Source: DASPWV01 sp046726375 (GTDB taxonomy: Bacteria > Acidobacteriota > Vicinamibacteria > Vicinamibacterales > UBA2999). From it: a stretch of DNA of 64,000 nucleotides. The stretch lies in assembly GCA_046726375.1 (NCBI GenBank), contig JBKPAJ010000017.1, forward strand, positions 62,001-126,000, written 5' to 3'. Under the pieces are notes generated by a model. It worked only from the letters and a program-made list of their open reading frames with translations, was not told the origin of the DNA and did not search any database. The position numbers and the translations under genes are program-made. Positions 15,443 to 23,775 of this stretch are shown piece after piece (the stretch's first letter is position 1; each line of letters starts with the position of its first letter).

Positions 15443-16609
15443 ATGTTTACCCGAGCCATTGTCATCGTCCTCGACAGCGTTGGTGTCGGCGAGCTGCCGG
15501 ACGCTGCCGAGTACGGCGATCAGGGCAGCAACACACTCGGCAACATCGCGCGCGCGGTGCCCCTTCGCATTCCCACCCTCGCCGCGCTCGGCCTCGCCCG
15601 CATCGTCCCGCTGCCACAAGTACCGGCACCGGCATCACCGCTCGCCGCGTTTGGCCGAATGGCCGAACGCTCCGCCGGCAAAGATTCCGTCACCGGTCAC
15701 TGGGAGCTGATGGGTATCGTGCTCGATCGCGCGTTTCCGACGTTTCCTCATGGATTCCCCCCTGGTCTCATCGCCGAGTTCGAGCGTCGCATCGGCCGGC
15801 CCGTGTTGGGCAACGTGGTTGCGTCTGGCACCGCAATCATCGACGAGCTCGGCGCGCAGCATGTCGAAACCGGATCGCCGATTGTGTACACCTCGGCCGA
15901 CAGCGTGTTTCAGATCGCCGCGCACGAAGACGTGGTGCCGATTACTCAGTTATATGACTGGTGCGAAGTCGCCTACGACATCGCAGTCACCGGGTTGGGA
16001 CTCGGCCGCGTGATCGCGCGTCCGTTTAGCGGCCCGGTCGGTCACTTCGAGCGGACGGCCAACCGTCACGATTACGCCATGCCGCCGCGTGGCGAGACGC
16101 TGCTCGATCGCCTCGCCTCGTCGCAGATACCGGTGACGGCGATCGGCAAGATCAAAGATCTGTTCGCCGGCAAGGGCATCGGCGAGTCGCTTCCAACCGC
16201 CGGCGACGAGCAAGGTATGGACCGGGTCGACGAACAGATGGCACGCCAGGAACGCGGCCTGATTTTTGCCAATCTCGTGGACTTTGACACGCTTTATGGG
16301 CACCGGAACGACGTCCTCGGTTACGCCGCCAATCTCGAGCGCTTTGACGTGCGTTTGTCGCGCCTCATTCCGAAGCTGCGCAGCGACGACCTTCTCGTTG
16401 TGACCGCAGACCACGGCAACGATCCGACGACGCCGAGCACGGATCACTCGCGCGAACACGTGCCAATCCTGCTGGCGGGCGAGCGCGTCAAAAAGGGCGT
16501 CGATCTCGGAACGCGCACATCGTTTGCCGATCTCGGTCAAACGCTCGCCGACGTGTTCCGCGTGCCGCGGCTGGCCAACGGCACCAGTTTTCTCGCCGAG
16601 TTGATGTAA
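15443..16609 (+). CDS. deoB: phosphopentomutase
   Basis: DeoB interconverts ribose-1-phosphate (and deoxyribose-1-phosphate) with the 5-phosphate in nucleoside salvage. The 388-residue protein has the alkaline-phosphatase-superfamily metal site: AIVIVLDSVGVGELPDA, SAGKDSVTGHWELMG with the phosphorylated Thr, the cap domain, then NLVDFDTLYGHRND and VVTADHGNDPTTPSTDHSREHVP. I take ATG 15443; the frame extends slightly upstream, but only into the palindromic repeat. The next gene, dgt, also concerns nucleotide pools. Confidence 0.94.
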   Translation: MFTRAIVIVLDSVGVGELPDAAEYGDQGSNTLGNIARAVPLRIPTLAALGLARIVPLPQVPAPASPLAAFGRMAERSAGKDSVTGHWELMGIVLDRAFPTFPHGFPPGLIAEFERRIGRPVLGNVVASGTAIIDELGAQHVETGSPIVYTSADSVFQIAAHEDVVPITQLYDWCEVAYDIAVTGLGLGRVIARPFSGPVGHFERTANRHDYAMPPRGETLLDRLASSQIPVTAIGKIKDLFAGKGIGESLPTAGDEQGMDRVDEQMARQERGLIFANLVDFDTLYGHRNDVLGYAANLERFDVRLSRLIPKLRSDDLLVVTADHGNDPTTPSTDHSREHVPILLAGERVKKGVDLGTRTSFADLGQTLADVFRVPRLANGTSFLAELM

Positions 16610-16622
16610 GAATGAATGCCGG

Positions 16623-17675
16623 ATGACGATCCGCGAAGAACTCGAACAGCGGGAGCGCGAGATTCTCGCACCCGCCGCTGCGAAGAGCGCCGAAACGAAG
16701 GGGCGTTTTCGCGCCGAGGCCGAGGATCCGATTCGGCCGTCGTTCCAACGCGATCGCGATCGCATCATCCATACCAAGGCGTTCCGCCGGCTCAAACACA
16801 AAACGCAGGTCTTCTTCTCGCCGACCGGCGATCACTACCGCACCCGACTCACGCACACGCTCGAGGTTTCGCAGATCGCCCGCACCATCGCGAAAGTTCT
16901 GCGTCTCCACGAGGAGTTGACGGAGGCAATCGCTCTTGGCCACGACCTGGGCCATACGCCGTTTGGACACGCGGGCGAACGCGTGTTGAGCTCGCTCGTG
17001 CCCGGTGAGTTCAACCACTACGAGCAGAGCCTGCGCATCGTCGATGTACTCGAAAACGATCGCCGGGGTCTCAACCTCACGTGGGAGGTGCGCGACGGCA
17101 TCGCGCGCCACTCGAAAGGGAAGAGCGGGCTACCCGTCGGTGCCCCGCCGGAACATCGCGCCTCCACGATTGAGGGACAGATCGCGCGCGTCGCCGACAT
17201 CATTGCCTACGTCAATCACGATACCGACGATGCCATTCGAGCGGGATTGTTGCGCGTAGAGCAGCTGCCGACGGAAGCGGTGCAGACGCTGGGTCGCACG
17301 CCGTCGGAGCGCATCGGCGGCATGGTCTCCGATGTCGTACACGAAACGCTCGCCGGCGGACTCACCGAGATCCGAATGAGCGAGCCAATCCTGCAAGCCA
17401 CGCTGGAGCTGCGCAGTTTCCTGTTCGCCGCGGTGTACGAGAACGATGTCGCGACGGCTGAGTTCAAAAAAGCGGAAGGCATCCTGGGCGGTTTATGGGA
17501 AAAGGTCCGGACACAGCCTGAGGAGTTTCTTGACCCCCGCACGGTTGATGCCGAGGGCCTGGACGTGGCCGCGCAGGATTTTCTGGCTGGAATGACTGAC
17601 CGCTATGCAGTGCGCCTGTTTGAGCGGCTCTTCATACCAAAACCCTGGGTAGAGGTGAGTGTATCGGAATCGTAA
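16623..17675 (+). CDS. dgt: dGTPase-like HD-domain triphosphohydrolase
   Basis: A 350-residue HD protein of the deoxyguanosinetriphosphate triphosphohydrolase-like family, hydrolysing dNTPs to deoxynucleoside and triphosphate. The metal-binding histidines and aspartates are present: DHYRTRLTHTLEVSQIA, AIALGHDLGHTPFGHAGE, FNHYEQSLRI, and the later Asp in VADIIAYVNHDTDDA. The N-terminal SFQRDRDRIIHTKAFRRLKHKTQVF block is diagnostic. Length fits the shorter non-enteric family. Confidence 0.92.
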   Translation: MTIREELEQREREILAPAAAKSAETKGRFRAEAEDPIRPSFQRDRDRIIHTKAFRRLKHKTQVFFSPTGDHYRTRLTHTLEVSQIARTIAKVLRLHEELTEAIALGHDLGHTPFGHAGERVLSSLVPGEFNHYEQSLRIVDVLENDRRGLNLTWEVRDGIARHSKGKSGLPVGAPPEHRASTIEGQIARVADIIAYVNHDTDDAIRAGLLRVEQLPTEAVQTLGRTPSERIGGMVSDVVHETLAGGLTEIRMSEPILQATLELRSFLFAAVYENDVATAEFKKAEGILGGLWEKVRTQPEEFLDPRTVDAEGLDVAAQDFLAGMTDRYAVRLFERLFIPKPWVEVSVSES

Positions 17676-17820
17676 GAGGGCGGACCTAAAGGGCCGCCAC
17701 TACATCGAGACAGTGTAGGCAGTGGAGTGCTATGCAAACCGCGCGGGGAGTGGCGGGACTTTAGGCCCGCCGCTACGTTTAAAACGTGTAGGTAGTGAGG
17801 GCCTTTTTAGGCCCGCCAGC
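17676..17820. repeat. cluster of three GGCGGGCCT palindromes
   Basis: Three imperfect palindromes stand in a row: GGCGGACCT-aaa-GGGCCGCC (17679-17698), GGCGGGACTTTAGGCCCGCC (17752-17771) and GGGCCTTTTTAGGCCCGCC (about 17799-17817). They are joined by CTAC/GTAG-containing spacers such as GTGTAGGCAGTG and GTGTAGGTAGTG. They belong to the same family as 15415-15434. The last sits directly before the promoter of the next operon. Confidence 0.65.
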
Positions 17821-17830
17821 CCGTCATGGG

Positions 17831-17836
17831 TATAAT
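17831..17836 (+). promoter_or_regulatory. -10 box of the yceD-rpmF-plsX operon
   Basis: A perfect TATAAT stands 45 bases before the ATG at 17882; GGAGGT at 17865-17870 is a good ribosome-binding site. No clear -35 is visible because the upstream sequence is palindromic repeat. Confidence 0.6.
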
Positions 17837-17881
17837 TAGAGGTTCGTACACCGCCGACGATCCCGGAGGTACGACTGCACC

Positions 17882-18412
17882 ATGCTCCTGGACCTCACGC
17901 AAATCCGCCAGCCGGAAACCACGCTGGAACGGCGCTACGAGCCGTCGGCATTCGAAGGGCGCAGCAACCAGTTTCGCGTCATCGCATCGGTCGACGTGCA
18001 GCTCAGAGTCTACAAGGATCACGCGCGCTTTCGCCTGGTGGGTTCGCTGTCGACCCTGTTGGAGCTGACGTGCAGCCGCTGCCTGGAAGCCTTTCCGCTG
18101 CCGATCAACGCGTCGTTCGACCTGCGCTATCTGCCGCAGTCCGAAAACACCGGCGAAGAGCGCGAAGTGGAAGAAGATGATTTGTCGGAAGCGTTCTATC
18201 GGGACGACGTGATCGATCTCGGGCAGCTGATCGACGAACAATTCTATCTGGCGCTGCCCATGAAACCATTGTGCGAGGCCGATTGCAAGGGTCTGTGCCC
18301 AAACTGCGGCACCAACCTGAACGTCGCGACCTGCGACTGCCAGGTCCGCTGGGAAGATCCGAGGCTCGCGGGTCTGAAAGCGCTCATCAACCGGAACAAA
18401 GACAATGCCTAA
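17882..18412 (+). CDS. DUF177 / YceD-family protein
   Basis: A 176-residue protein of the YceD/DUF177 family, almost always encoded just before rpmF and linked with 23S rRNA or L32 metabolism. It has the conserved LTCSRCLEAFPLP segment and a Cys-rich C-terminus (CEADCKGLCPNCGTNLNVATCDC) able to bind zinc. The acidic middle (EREVEEDDLSEAFYRDDVIDL) and DEQFYLALPMKPLC are typical. It overlaps rpmF by eight bases. Biochemical activity is unknown. Confidence 0.88.
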   Translation: MLLDLTQIRQPETTLERRYEPSAFEGRSNQFRVIASVDVQLRVYKDHARFRLVGSLSTLLELTCSRCLEAFPLPINASFDLRYLPQSENTGEEREVEEDDLSEAFYRDDVIDLGQLIDEQFYLALPMKPLCEADCKGLCPNCGTNLNVATCDCQVRWEDPRLAGLKALINRNKDNA

Positions 18413-18587
18413 TCCAAAACGTCGCCACTCGAAAACGCGAGGCCGCAAGCGCCGCACGCATGACGCGCTCACTACGGCGAGCGCCGGCTCATGCCCGCAG
18501 TGCGGAGAGCCGAAGGCGCCCCATCGCGTCTGCAAATACTGCGGCTACTACCGCCAACGCCAGGTCCGCCCAGTCGACGAAGAGTAG
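18405..18587 (+). CDS. rpmF: ribosomal protein L32, zinc-ribbon form
   Basis: A 60-residue ribosomal protein. The N-terminal PNPKRRHSKTRGRKRRTHDAL is the L32 signature and the four-Cys zinc ribbon CPQCGEPK...CKYCGYY is intact. Its place before plsX matches the conserved yceD-rpmF-plsX-fab order. Confidence 0.96.
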   Translation: MPNPKRRHSKTRGRKRRTHDALTTASAGSCPQCGEPKAPHRVCKYCGYYRQRQVRPVDEE

Positions 18588-18592
18588 GAGCA

Positions 18593-18743
18593 ACAGGGAT
18601 CAGGAATCAGGGATCAGGGATCAGGTAGCAGCGGTCAGGCATCGAGTATCAGGAGCTAGGAGCTACCTTTCGGGTAACCGACCTGACATCTGACATCCGA
18701 GACCTGATCCTGACCGCTGGCATCCCTGACACCTGACACTGAC
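18593..18743. repeat. GGATCAGG word repeat with inverted arm
   Basis: Direct copies of GGATCAGG (18597-18625) are mirrored by CCTGAC/CCTGATCC copies (18680-18740). An exact pair is CAGCGGTCAGG (18629-18639) with CCTGACCGCTG (18709-18719). The loop region holds GAGCTAGGAGCTACC. It fills the rpmF-plsX gap without an evident promoter and could fold into a large hairpin in the transcript. Confidence 0.7.
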
Positions 18744-19751
18744 ATGCGAATAGCAGTCGATGCAATGGGCGGCGATTATGCGCCGGCCCGCATTGTGGAT
18801 GGTGCGCTCGCGGCGGCGCGGCATCAGGGGATCGGCGTCGATCTGGTTGGGCGATCCGACGCCGTTCGTGCCGAGCTCGCTCGGCATCCGGACTCTGAAA
18901 CACTCGACATTCGCATCGTGGACGCGCCGGAGGTGGTCGAGATGGCGGAATCGCCGGCCCTCGCGCTGCGACGCAAACCGGGCGCGTCGGTGCGTATCGC
19001 AGCCGAACATGTCGCCGGCGGTCACGCCGCGGCGCTCGTCACCGCCGGCCATACCGGCGCGGCGGTGGTTGCGGCGCACGCCGCGTTCGGAATGCTCGCC
19101 GGGGTAGACCGTCCAGCGCTGGCGCCCACGGTGCCCACACGTGGAGGGTCCGCCGTGCTCATCGACGCCGGCGCCACGGTGGAATGCAAGCCCGCCCATC
19201 TGTTGCAGTTTGGGGTGATGGGCAGTGTGTACGCTCGCACGTGGCTGGGGGTGGATCGTCCGCGGGTTGGCCTGTTGTCGATCGGCGAAGAAGAGACGAA
19301 AGGAAACGAGTTGACGCGCGACGCCCACAGGCTCTTGAAGAGTTCGCCGTTGCACTTCATCGGCAACATCGAATCGCGCGAGATCTTTTCCGGCGCCGCC
19401 GACGTGGTTGTTTGCGACGGCTTCACCGGCAACGTGGCGTTGAAGCTGAGCGAGGGACTCGTCGAGATGGTCGAAGACTTGCTCGGGCAGGAACTGCAGA
19501 GCACGTTTTCAAGTCAGGTCGGTTATCTGTTGTCTCGCCGCGCATTCCGCCGCTTCCGTCGGCGGGTGGACTACTCGGAATACGGTGGCGCGCCCCTCAT
19601 GGGAGTGGCCGGCCTGTGCATCGTTGGTCACGGCCGCTCCTCGGCCAAGGCGGTGCGCAACGCCGTCACGATGGCGGCGCGATTTGTGAGCAGCAGCATG
19701 TTGAGCCGGGTCGAGCAGGAAATCGCATCCGCGGCGGTGGCCAACGATTGA
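18744..19751 (+). CDS. plsX: phosphate acyltransferase PlsX
   Basis: PlsX converts acyl-ACP to acyl-phosphate for phospholipid synthesis. The 335-residue protein begins with the signature IAVDAMGGDYAP, then GAALVTAGHTGA-like AALVTAGHTGAAV, LIDAGATVECKP, GLLSIGEEETKGNE, and VVVCDGFTGNVALKLSEG. The next gene, fabD, starts with TTG overlapping its stop, so phospholipid and fatty acid enzymes are made together. Confidence 0.96.
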   Translation: MRIAVDAMGGDYAPARIVDGALAAARHQGIGVDLVGRSDAVRAELARHPDSETLDIRIVDAPEVVEMAESPALALRRKPGASVRIAAEHVAGGHAAALVTAGHTGAAVVAAHAAFGMLAGVDRPALAPTVPTRGGSAVLIDAGATVECKPAHLLQFGVMGSVYARTWLGVDRPRVGLLSIGEEETKGNELTRDAHRLLKSSPLHFIGNIESREIFSGAADVVVCDGFTGNVALKLSEGLVEMVEDLLGQELQSTFSSQVGYLLSRRAFRRFRRRVDYSEYGGAPLMGVAGLCIVGHGRSSAKAVRNAVTMAARFVSSSMLSRVEQEIASAAVAND

Positions 19752-20671
19752 TCGCATTTCTGTTTCCTGGTCAGGGTTCGCAAGTCGTTGGCATGGGCAA
19801 AGCCTTCGCCGAGCAATTTGCCGAATCGCGTGCGGTGTTCGACGAGGCGGATCGCGCCCTTGGCGAGCCGCTCAGCGATCTGATTTTCAACGGTCCCGCC
19901 GATCGGCTCACCCTCACGGAGAATACCCAACCGGCGATTCTCACCGCGAGCATCGCGGCGTTTCGCGCGCTCGAAGCGCGCGGCTGTCGTGCGGCGATGG
20001 TCGCGGGTCACAGCCTGGGCGAGTACTCCGCGCATGTCGCGGCGGGCACCATCGCCTTCAGCGATGCCGTGCGCATTGTGCGAAATCGAGGGCGTTACAT
20101 GCAGGAAGCCGTGCCGGTCGGTACCGGCGCGATGGCCGCAATTCTCGGCCTCGAGGCTGAACTGGTGCATCAGGCCTGCCGCGAAGCGGCCGACGGCGAC
20201 GTCGTGAGTGCCGCTAATCTCAACGCACCAGGTCAGGTTGTCATCGCGGGTACGGCTGCCGCCGTGGCGCGTGCGGCCGCGCGCGCCAAGGCGCTTGGCG
20301 CCAGGCGCGCCATTCCGCTCCAGGTGAGCGCGCCCTTCCACTGTGCGTTGATGAAACCGGCGCAGGACCGTCTCACGCCCGAACTGCGCGGTTTGTCGAT
20401 GCACGATCCTCGCGTTCCGGTTGTCGCGAACGTTGATGCGGAACCAAAACGCGACGCCGCCGCCGCGGTGGATGCGTTGATCCGACAGATCTCCGCTCCG
20501 GTACGATGGGACGACGTCATGCGGCGGCTCGTTGCGGAAGGCGCGAAGGCGTTTGTCGAAGTCGGCCCCGGAAAAGTGTTAGCTGGCCTTGCGAAGAAAG
20601 CGGCCGGCGACGCCACTGTGCTCAACGTCGCCGAACCGGATGATTTGCCGGCGGTCGAAGCGCTCTCATGA
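19748..20671 (+). CDS. fabD: malonyl-CoA:ACP transacylase
   Basis: FabD loads malonate on acyl carrier protein. The frame is long upstream, but homology starts exactly at the TTG at 19748 that overlaps the plsX stop: IAFLFPGQGSQVVGMG. Active-site motifs are GHSLGEYSA (nucleophile Ser), the Arg in VRNRGRYMQ and the His in SAPFHCALM. Length is 307 residues, normal for the family. The fabH gene that commonly sits between plsX and fabD is missing here. Confidence 0.95.
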   Translation: MIAFLFPGQGSQVVGMGKAFAEQFAESRAVFDEADRALGEPLSDLIFNGPADRLTLTENTQPAILTASIAAFRALEARGCRAAMVAGHSLGEYSAHVAAGTIAFSDAVRIVRNRGRYMQEAVPVGTGAMAAILGLEAELVHQACREAADGDVVSAANLNAPGQVVIAGTAAAVARAAARAKALGARRAIPLQVSAPFHCALMKPAQDRLTPELRGLSMHDPRVPVVANVDAEPKRDAAAAVDALIRQISAPVRWDDVMRRLVAEGAKAFVEVGPGKVLAGLAKKAAGDATVLNVAEPDDLPAVEALS

Positions 20672-21408
20672 TGAGATTCAACGACAGGGTTGCGATCGTT
20701 ACTGGCGCGTCGCGCGGTATCGGACGTGCGATTGCGACGCGGCTCGCCGCGGAAGGCGCAACGGTCATTGCGGCGGCGCGCGGCGACAATGCCCAAGAGA
20801 CAGTTGCCGCAATCACCGCGGCGGGCGGCAAAGCGGAAATTGCGACGGCCGACATGACCGATCCGGCGTCGCTCGAGGCGCTGGTTGCAGGCGTGATGCA
20901 ACGGCACGGACGCATCGATGTGCTCGTGAGCAATGCCGGCATCGCACGCGATCAGTTGATGCTGCGCATGAAGCGTCCGGACTGGGACGAGGTGATCGCG
21001 ACGAATCTTACGGCGGCGTTCACGCTGTGCCAGGCGGTGCTCAAAGCGATGATCAAACAGCGCAGCGGTCGCATCGTGGCGATCAGCTCCGTGGTGGGCC
21101 AAACCGGAAACGCCGGACAGGCAAATTACGCCGCCTCGAAGGCCGGCTTGATCGGGTTCTGCAAATCGCTCGCGCGCGAGGTGGCGTCGCGCAATATCAC
21201 CGTGAATGTCGTCGCGCCGGGATTGATCGAGACCGACATGACGAAAGCGATCAGCGCGGACGCAGAAAAGGACTGGTCGTCGCAGATTCCGCTTGGCCGA
21301 ACCGGCTCGGCTGAGGAAGTTGCGTCCGCGGTGTGCTTTCTGGCCTCGGATGAAGCATCGTATATTACAGGGCAGGTTTTGGGTGTGAACGGCGGGATGT
21401 ACATGTAG
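20668..21408 (+). CDS. fabG: 3-oxoacyl-ACP reductase
   Basis: A 246-residue short-chain dehydrogenase, NADPH-dependent, reducing 3-oxoacyl-ACP. The cofactor motif TGASRGIG, NNAG-equivalent VSNAGI, catalytic Ser in ISSVVGQTGNAGQ and YAASK are all present, and the end FLASDEASYITGQVLGVNGGMYM is typical FabG. It overlaps fabD by four bases; ATGATG gives two adjacent possible starts. Confidence 0.95.
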   Translation: MMRFNDRVAIVTGASRGIGRAIATRLAAEGATVIAAARGDNAQETVAAITAAGGKAEIATADMTDPASLEALVAGVMQRHGRIDVLVSNAGIARDQLMLRMKRPDWDEVIATNLTAAFTLCQAVLKAMIKQRSGRIVAISSVVGQTGNAGQANYAASKAGLIGFCKSLAREVASRNITVNVVAPGLIETDMTKAISADAEKDWSSQIPLGRTGSAEEVASAVCFLASDEASYITGQVLGVNGGMYM

Positions 21409-21410
21409 CG

Positions 21411-21478
21411 CAAAAGGGGTCAGACCCCCTTTTTCGTGTACGAGCGGAGGACGAAAAAGGGTCTGACCCCTTTTTCAC
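21411..21478. repeat. paired inverted GGGGTCAGACCCC palindromes
   Basis: Two palindromes (AAAAGGGGTCAGACCCCC near 21412-21430 and AAAAAGGGTCTGACCCC near 21454-21470), each flanked by A/T runs, are also inverted copies of each other. The whole block can fold either as two small hairpins or one large one with loop GTACGAGCGGAGG. The T-runs after each stem would suit termination or attenuation between fabG and acpP. Confidence 0.75.
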
Positions 21479-21491
21479 TGGAGGAGAACAC

Positions 21492-21731
21492 GTGGCCGTA
21501 GCCGACAAGGTGAAGAGCATCATCGTTGAGCAGTTAGGCGTGGACGAAGAGGAAGTGACACCGGATGCGTCGTTTGTGGACGACCTCGGCGCCGACTCGC
21601 TCGACACTGTGGAGCTCGTGATGGCGTTCGAAGAAGAGTTCGGGATCGAGATCCCGGATGAGGACGCGGAGAAAATCACGCGCGTCAAAGAAGCCATCGA
21701 GTACATCGAGGCGCACGCGAAGAAAAAGTAA
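21492..21731 (+). CDS. acpP: acyl carrier protein
   Basis: A 79-residue acidic carrier protein. The phosphopantetheine attachment site is Ser in LGADSLDTVELVMAFEEEF, and helix III ends in IEYIEAHAKKK. The start is GTG 21492 with GGAGGAGA upstream. Its stop overlaps the fabF start (TAATG). An inverted palindrome pair separates it from fabG, which may let it be expressed at a higher level than the enzymes upstream. Confidence 0.96.
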   Translation: MAVADKVKSIIVEQLGVDEEEVTPDASFVDDLGADSLDTVELVMAFEEEFGIEIPDEDAEKITRVKEAIEYIEAHAKKK

Positions 21732-22972
21732 TGAGCAGGCGAGTCGTCGTGACCGGCATCGGCCTGGTGTCGCCGGTAGCCAACGGCACCCAGGCCAACT
21801 GGGATGCGCTGTGTGCCGGGACAAGTGGCATCGGGCCCATCACTCGCTTCGACGCGTCCGGCTTCGCCACGCAGTTCGCCGGCGAGGTGAAAGGGTTCGA
21901 TCCGCTGCAGTTCATCGAGAAGAAAGAGCTGAAGAAGATGGACATCTTCATTCAGTTCGCGCTGGCGGCTTCTCAATACGCTGTCGACGACGCCAGGCTC
22001 ACGGTCGCGCCGGAGATTGCCACCCGCGTGGGTGTCTTCATCGCGTCGGGCATCGGCGGGTTCACGACCATCGAGCGCGAGCACAAGGCGTATCTCGACG
22101 GCGGCCCGCGCAAGATCTCGCCGTTCTTCATTCCCTCGGCCATCATCAACCTGGCGTCGGGTCAGGTCTCGATTCGCTTCGGCGCCAAAGGACCCAACTC
22201 CGCGACCTGCACGGCGTGCACGGCGTCGGCGCATGCGATCGGCGATTCCTATGAAATCATCAAGCGCGGTGCGGCCGACGTGATGATCGCGGGCGGCGCG
22301 GAAGCGGCGGTCTGCGCCATGGGCGTCGGCGGCTTCGGGGCGCTGCGCGCACTGTCGACGCGCAATGACGATCCGCAAGCCGCGAGCCGCCCGTTCGATC
22401 GCGACCGCGATGGCTTCGTGCTCGGCGAAGGCGCGGGGGTGCTGATTCTCGAAGAGCTCCAATTCGCGCGGCAACGCGGCGCGACGATGTACGCCGAAAT
22501 GGTGGGCTACGGCATGTCGGCCGACGCCTACCACATGACTGCGCCGTCGGAAGACGGCGATGGCGCCTTGCGCGTGATGGAGGAGACCGTGAAGTCGGCC
22601 GGGATTGCACCTGAAGAGGTCGACTACATCAACGCGCACGGAACCTCGACGCCGCACAACGATCGCATTGAAACGCACGCCATCAAGCGTGCGTTTGGCG
22701 AGCACGCGAAGGAGTTGGCCGTGTCCTCGACCAAGTCGATGACTGGTCACTTGCTCGGCGCGGCGGGAGGTCTCGAGGCCGGCATCACCGCGCTCGCCGT
22801 GCACCATCAGCAGGTGCCGCCCACGATCAACCTCGCCAATCCCGATGAGGGACTCGATCTCGACTACGTGCCGAACAAATGCCGGCCGATGCGGATTCGC
22901 TACGCGCTCTCAAACTCGTTCGGCTTCGGCGGCACCAACGGCGCACTGTTGTTCAAGCGATTCGAGAAGTGA
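21731..22972 (+). CDS. fabF: beta-ketoacyl-ACP synthase II
   Basis: A 413-residue condensing enzyme extending acyl-ACP with malonyl-ACP. The catalytic triad is visible: Cys in TACTASAHAIGD, His in YINAHGTSTPHND and His in KSMTGHLLGAAG. The start RVVVTGIGLVSPV and the end NSFGFGGTNGALLFKRF are standard for FabF. Confidence 0.96.
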   Translation: MSRRVVVTGIGLVSPVANGTQANWDALCAGTSGIGPITRFDASGFATQFAGEVKGFDPLQFIEKKELKKMDIFIQFALAASQYAVDDARLTVAPEIATRVGVFIASGIGGFTTIEREHKAYLDGGPRKISPFFIPSAIINLASGQVSIRFGAKGPNSATCTACTASAHAIGDSYEIIKRGAADVMIAGGAEAAVCAMGVGGFGALRALSTRNDDPQAASRPFDRDRDGFVLGEGAGVLILEELQFARQRGATMYAEMVGYGMSADAYHMTAPSEDGDGALRVMEETVKSAGIAPEEVDYINAHGTSTPHNDRIETHAIKRAFGEHAKELAVSSTKSMTGHLLGAAGGLEAGITALAVHHQQVPPTINLANPDEGLDLDYVPNKCRPMRIRYALSNSFGFGGTNGALLFKRFEK

Positions 22973-23013
22973 GGTCAATGACGCGGCTTTAAAGGCATCC
23001 GCGGATCGAACTT

Positions 23014-23775
23014 ATGAAGATTGCTGTTTGTATCAAGCAGGTCCCGACGCGCGAGTGGCAGCCGCGTCTGACCGACGACAAGACCTGGATTCGCGAACAG
23101 GATGTCTCGTATGAGATGAACGAGCCCGATGCGTACGCGCTTGAAGAGGCGCTGCGCGTGCGCGAAAAACATGGCGGCGAAGTGGTTGTCTGCTCGGCCG
23201 GGCCCGCCCGCGTCCAGCAGGTGATTCGCGAAGCGCTGGCACGGGGCGCCGATCGTGCCATCCACGTCGAAGACGCCGCGCTCGGCGTCGCGGACGCGTA
23301 TGCCGGCGCGGCAGCGCTTGCCGCAGCGATGGCGGAAGAGAAGTTCGATCTGGTCCTTACCGGCTTGCAGTCCGACGATCAGGGCCATGCCCAGTTTGGG
23401 CCGATCCTGGCCACGCGCCTTGGGATGCCGCATTCGACGATCATCATGGCGGTCGAGATCGCCGGCGAGAAACTTCGCGTCAAGCGCGAGCTCGAGGGCG
23501 GGTGGTTCCAATACGTGTCGATGCCGATGCCGGCGTTGCTGACCATTCAAAGTGGCATCAACCAGCTCCGTTACGCCACGCTCAAAGGCATCATGGCGGC
23601 CAAGAAAAAAGAGATCAGAAAGACAACAGCAGCGGGCCCGGTTGCGCCGCGGCAGAAGATCCTCGCGTTGTATGCGCCTGAAAAGAAAAAGCAGACCGTA
23701 ATGATCGGGGGCGCGCCGGCCGAAGCCGCCAGGGAGCTCGTGCGCCGGTTGCGCGAAGAGGCGCGCGTCCTATGA
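23014..23775 (+). CDS. etfB: electron transfer flavoprotein beta subunit
   Basis: A 253-residue ETF beta subunit, accepting electrons from acyl-CoA and other dehydrogenases with EtfA. Signatures: KIAVCIKQVPTREWQP, MNEPDAYALEEALRVRE, DLVLTGLQSDDQGHAQFGP and the recognition-loop VKRELEGGWFQYVSMPMPALLTIQSGINQLRYATLKGIMAAKKK. It is coupled to etfA by an ATGA overlap and begins a three-gene unit ending in ETF-quinone oxidoreductase. Confidence 0.95.
   Translation: MKIAVCIKQVPTREWQPRLTDDKTWIREQDVSYEMNEPDAYALEEALRVREKHGGEVVVCSAGPARVQQVIREALARGADRAIHVEDAALGVADAYAGAAALAAAMAEEKFDLVLTGLQSDDQGHAQFGPILATRLGMPHSTIIMAVEIAGEKLRVKRELEGGWFQYVSMPMPALLTIQSGINQLRYATLKGIMAAKKKEIRKTTAAGPVAPRQKILALYAPEKKKQTVMIGGAPAEAARELVRRLREEARVL

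Noticed and set aside
21365..22807. Open frame of 480 codons opposite fabF and acpP
   Set aside because: Antisense to well-identified genes; composition is Arg/Ala-rich without motifs. Its KGSDPF stretches are only the translated GGGGTCAGACCCC repeat.
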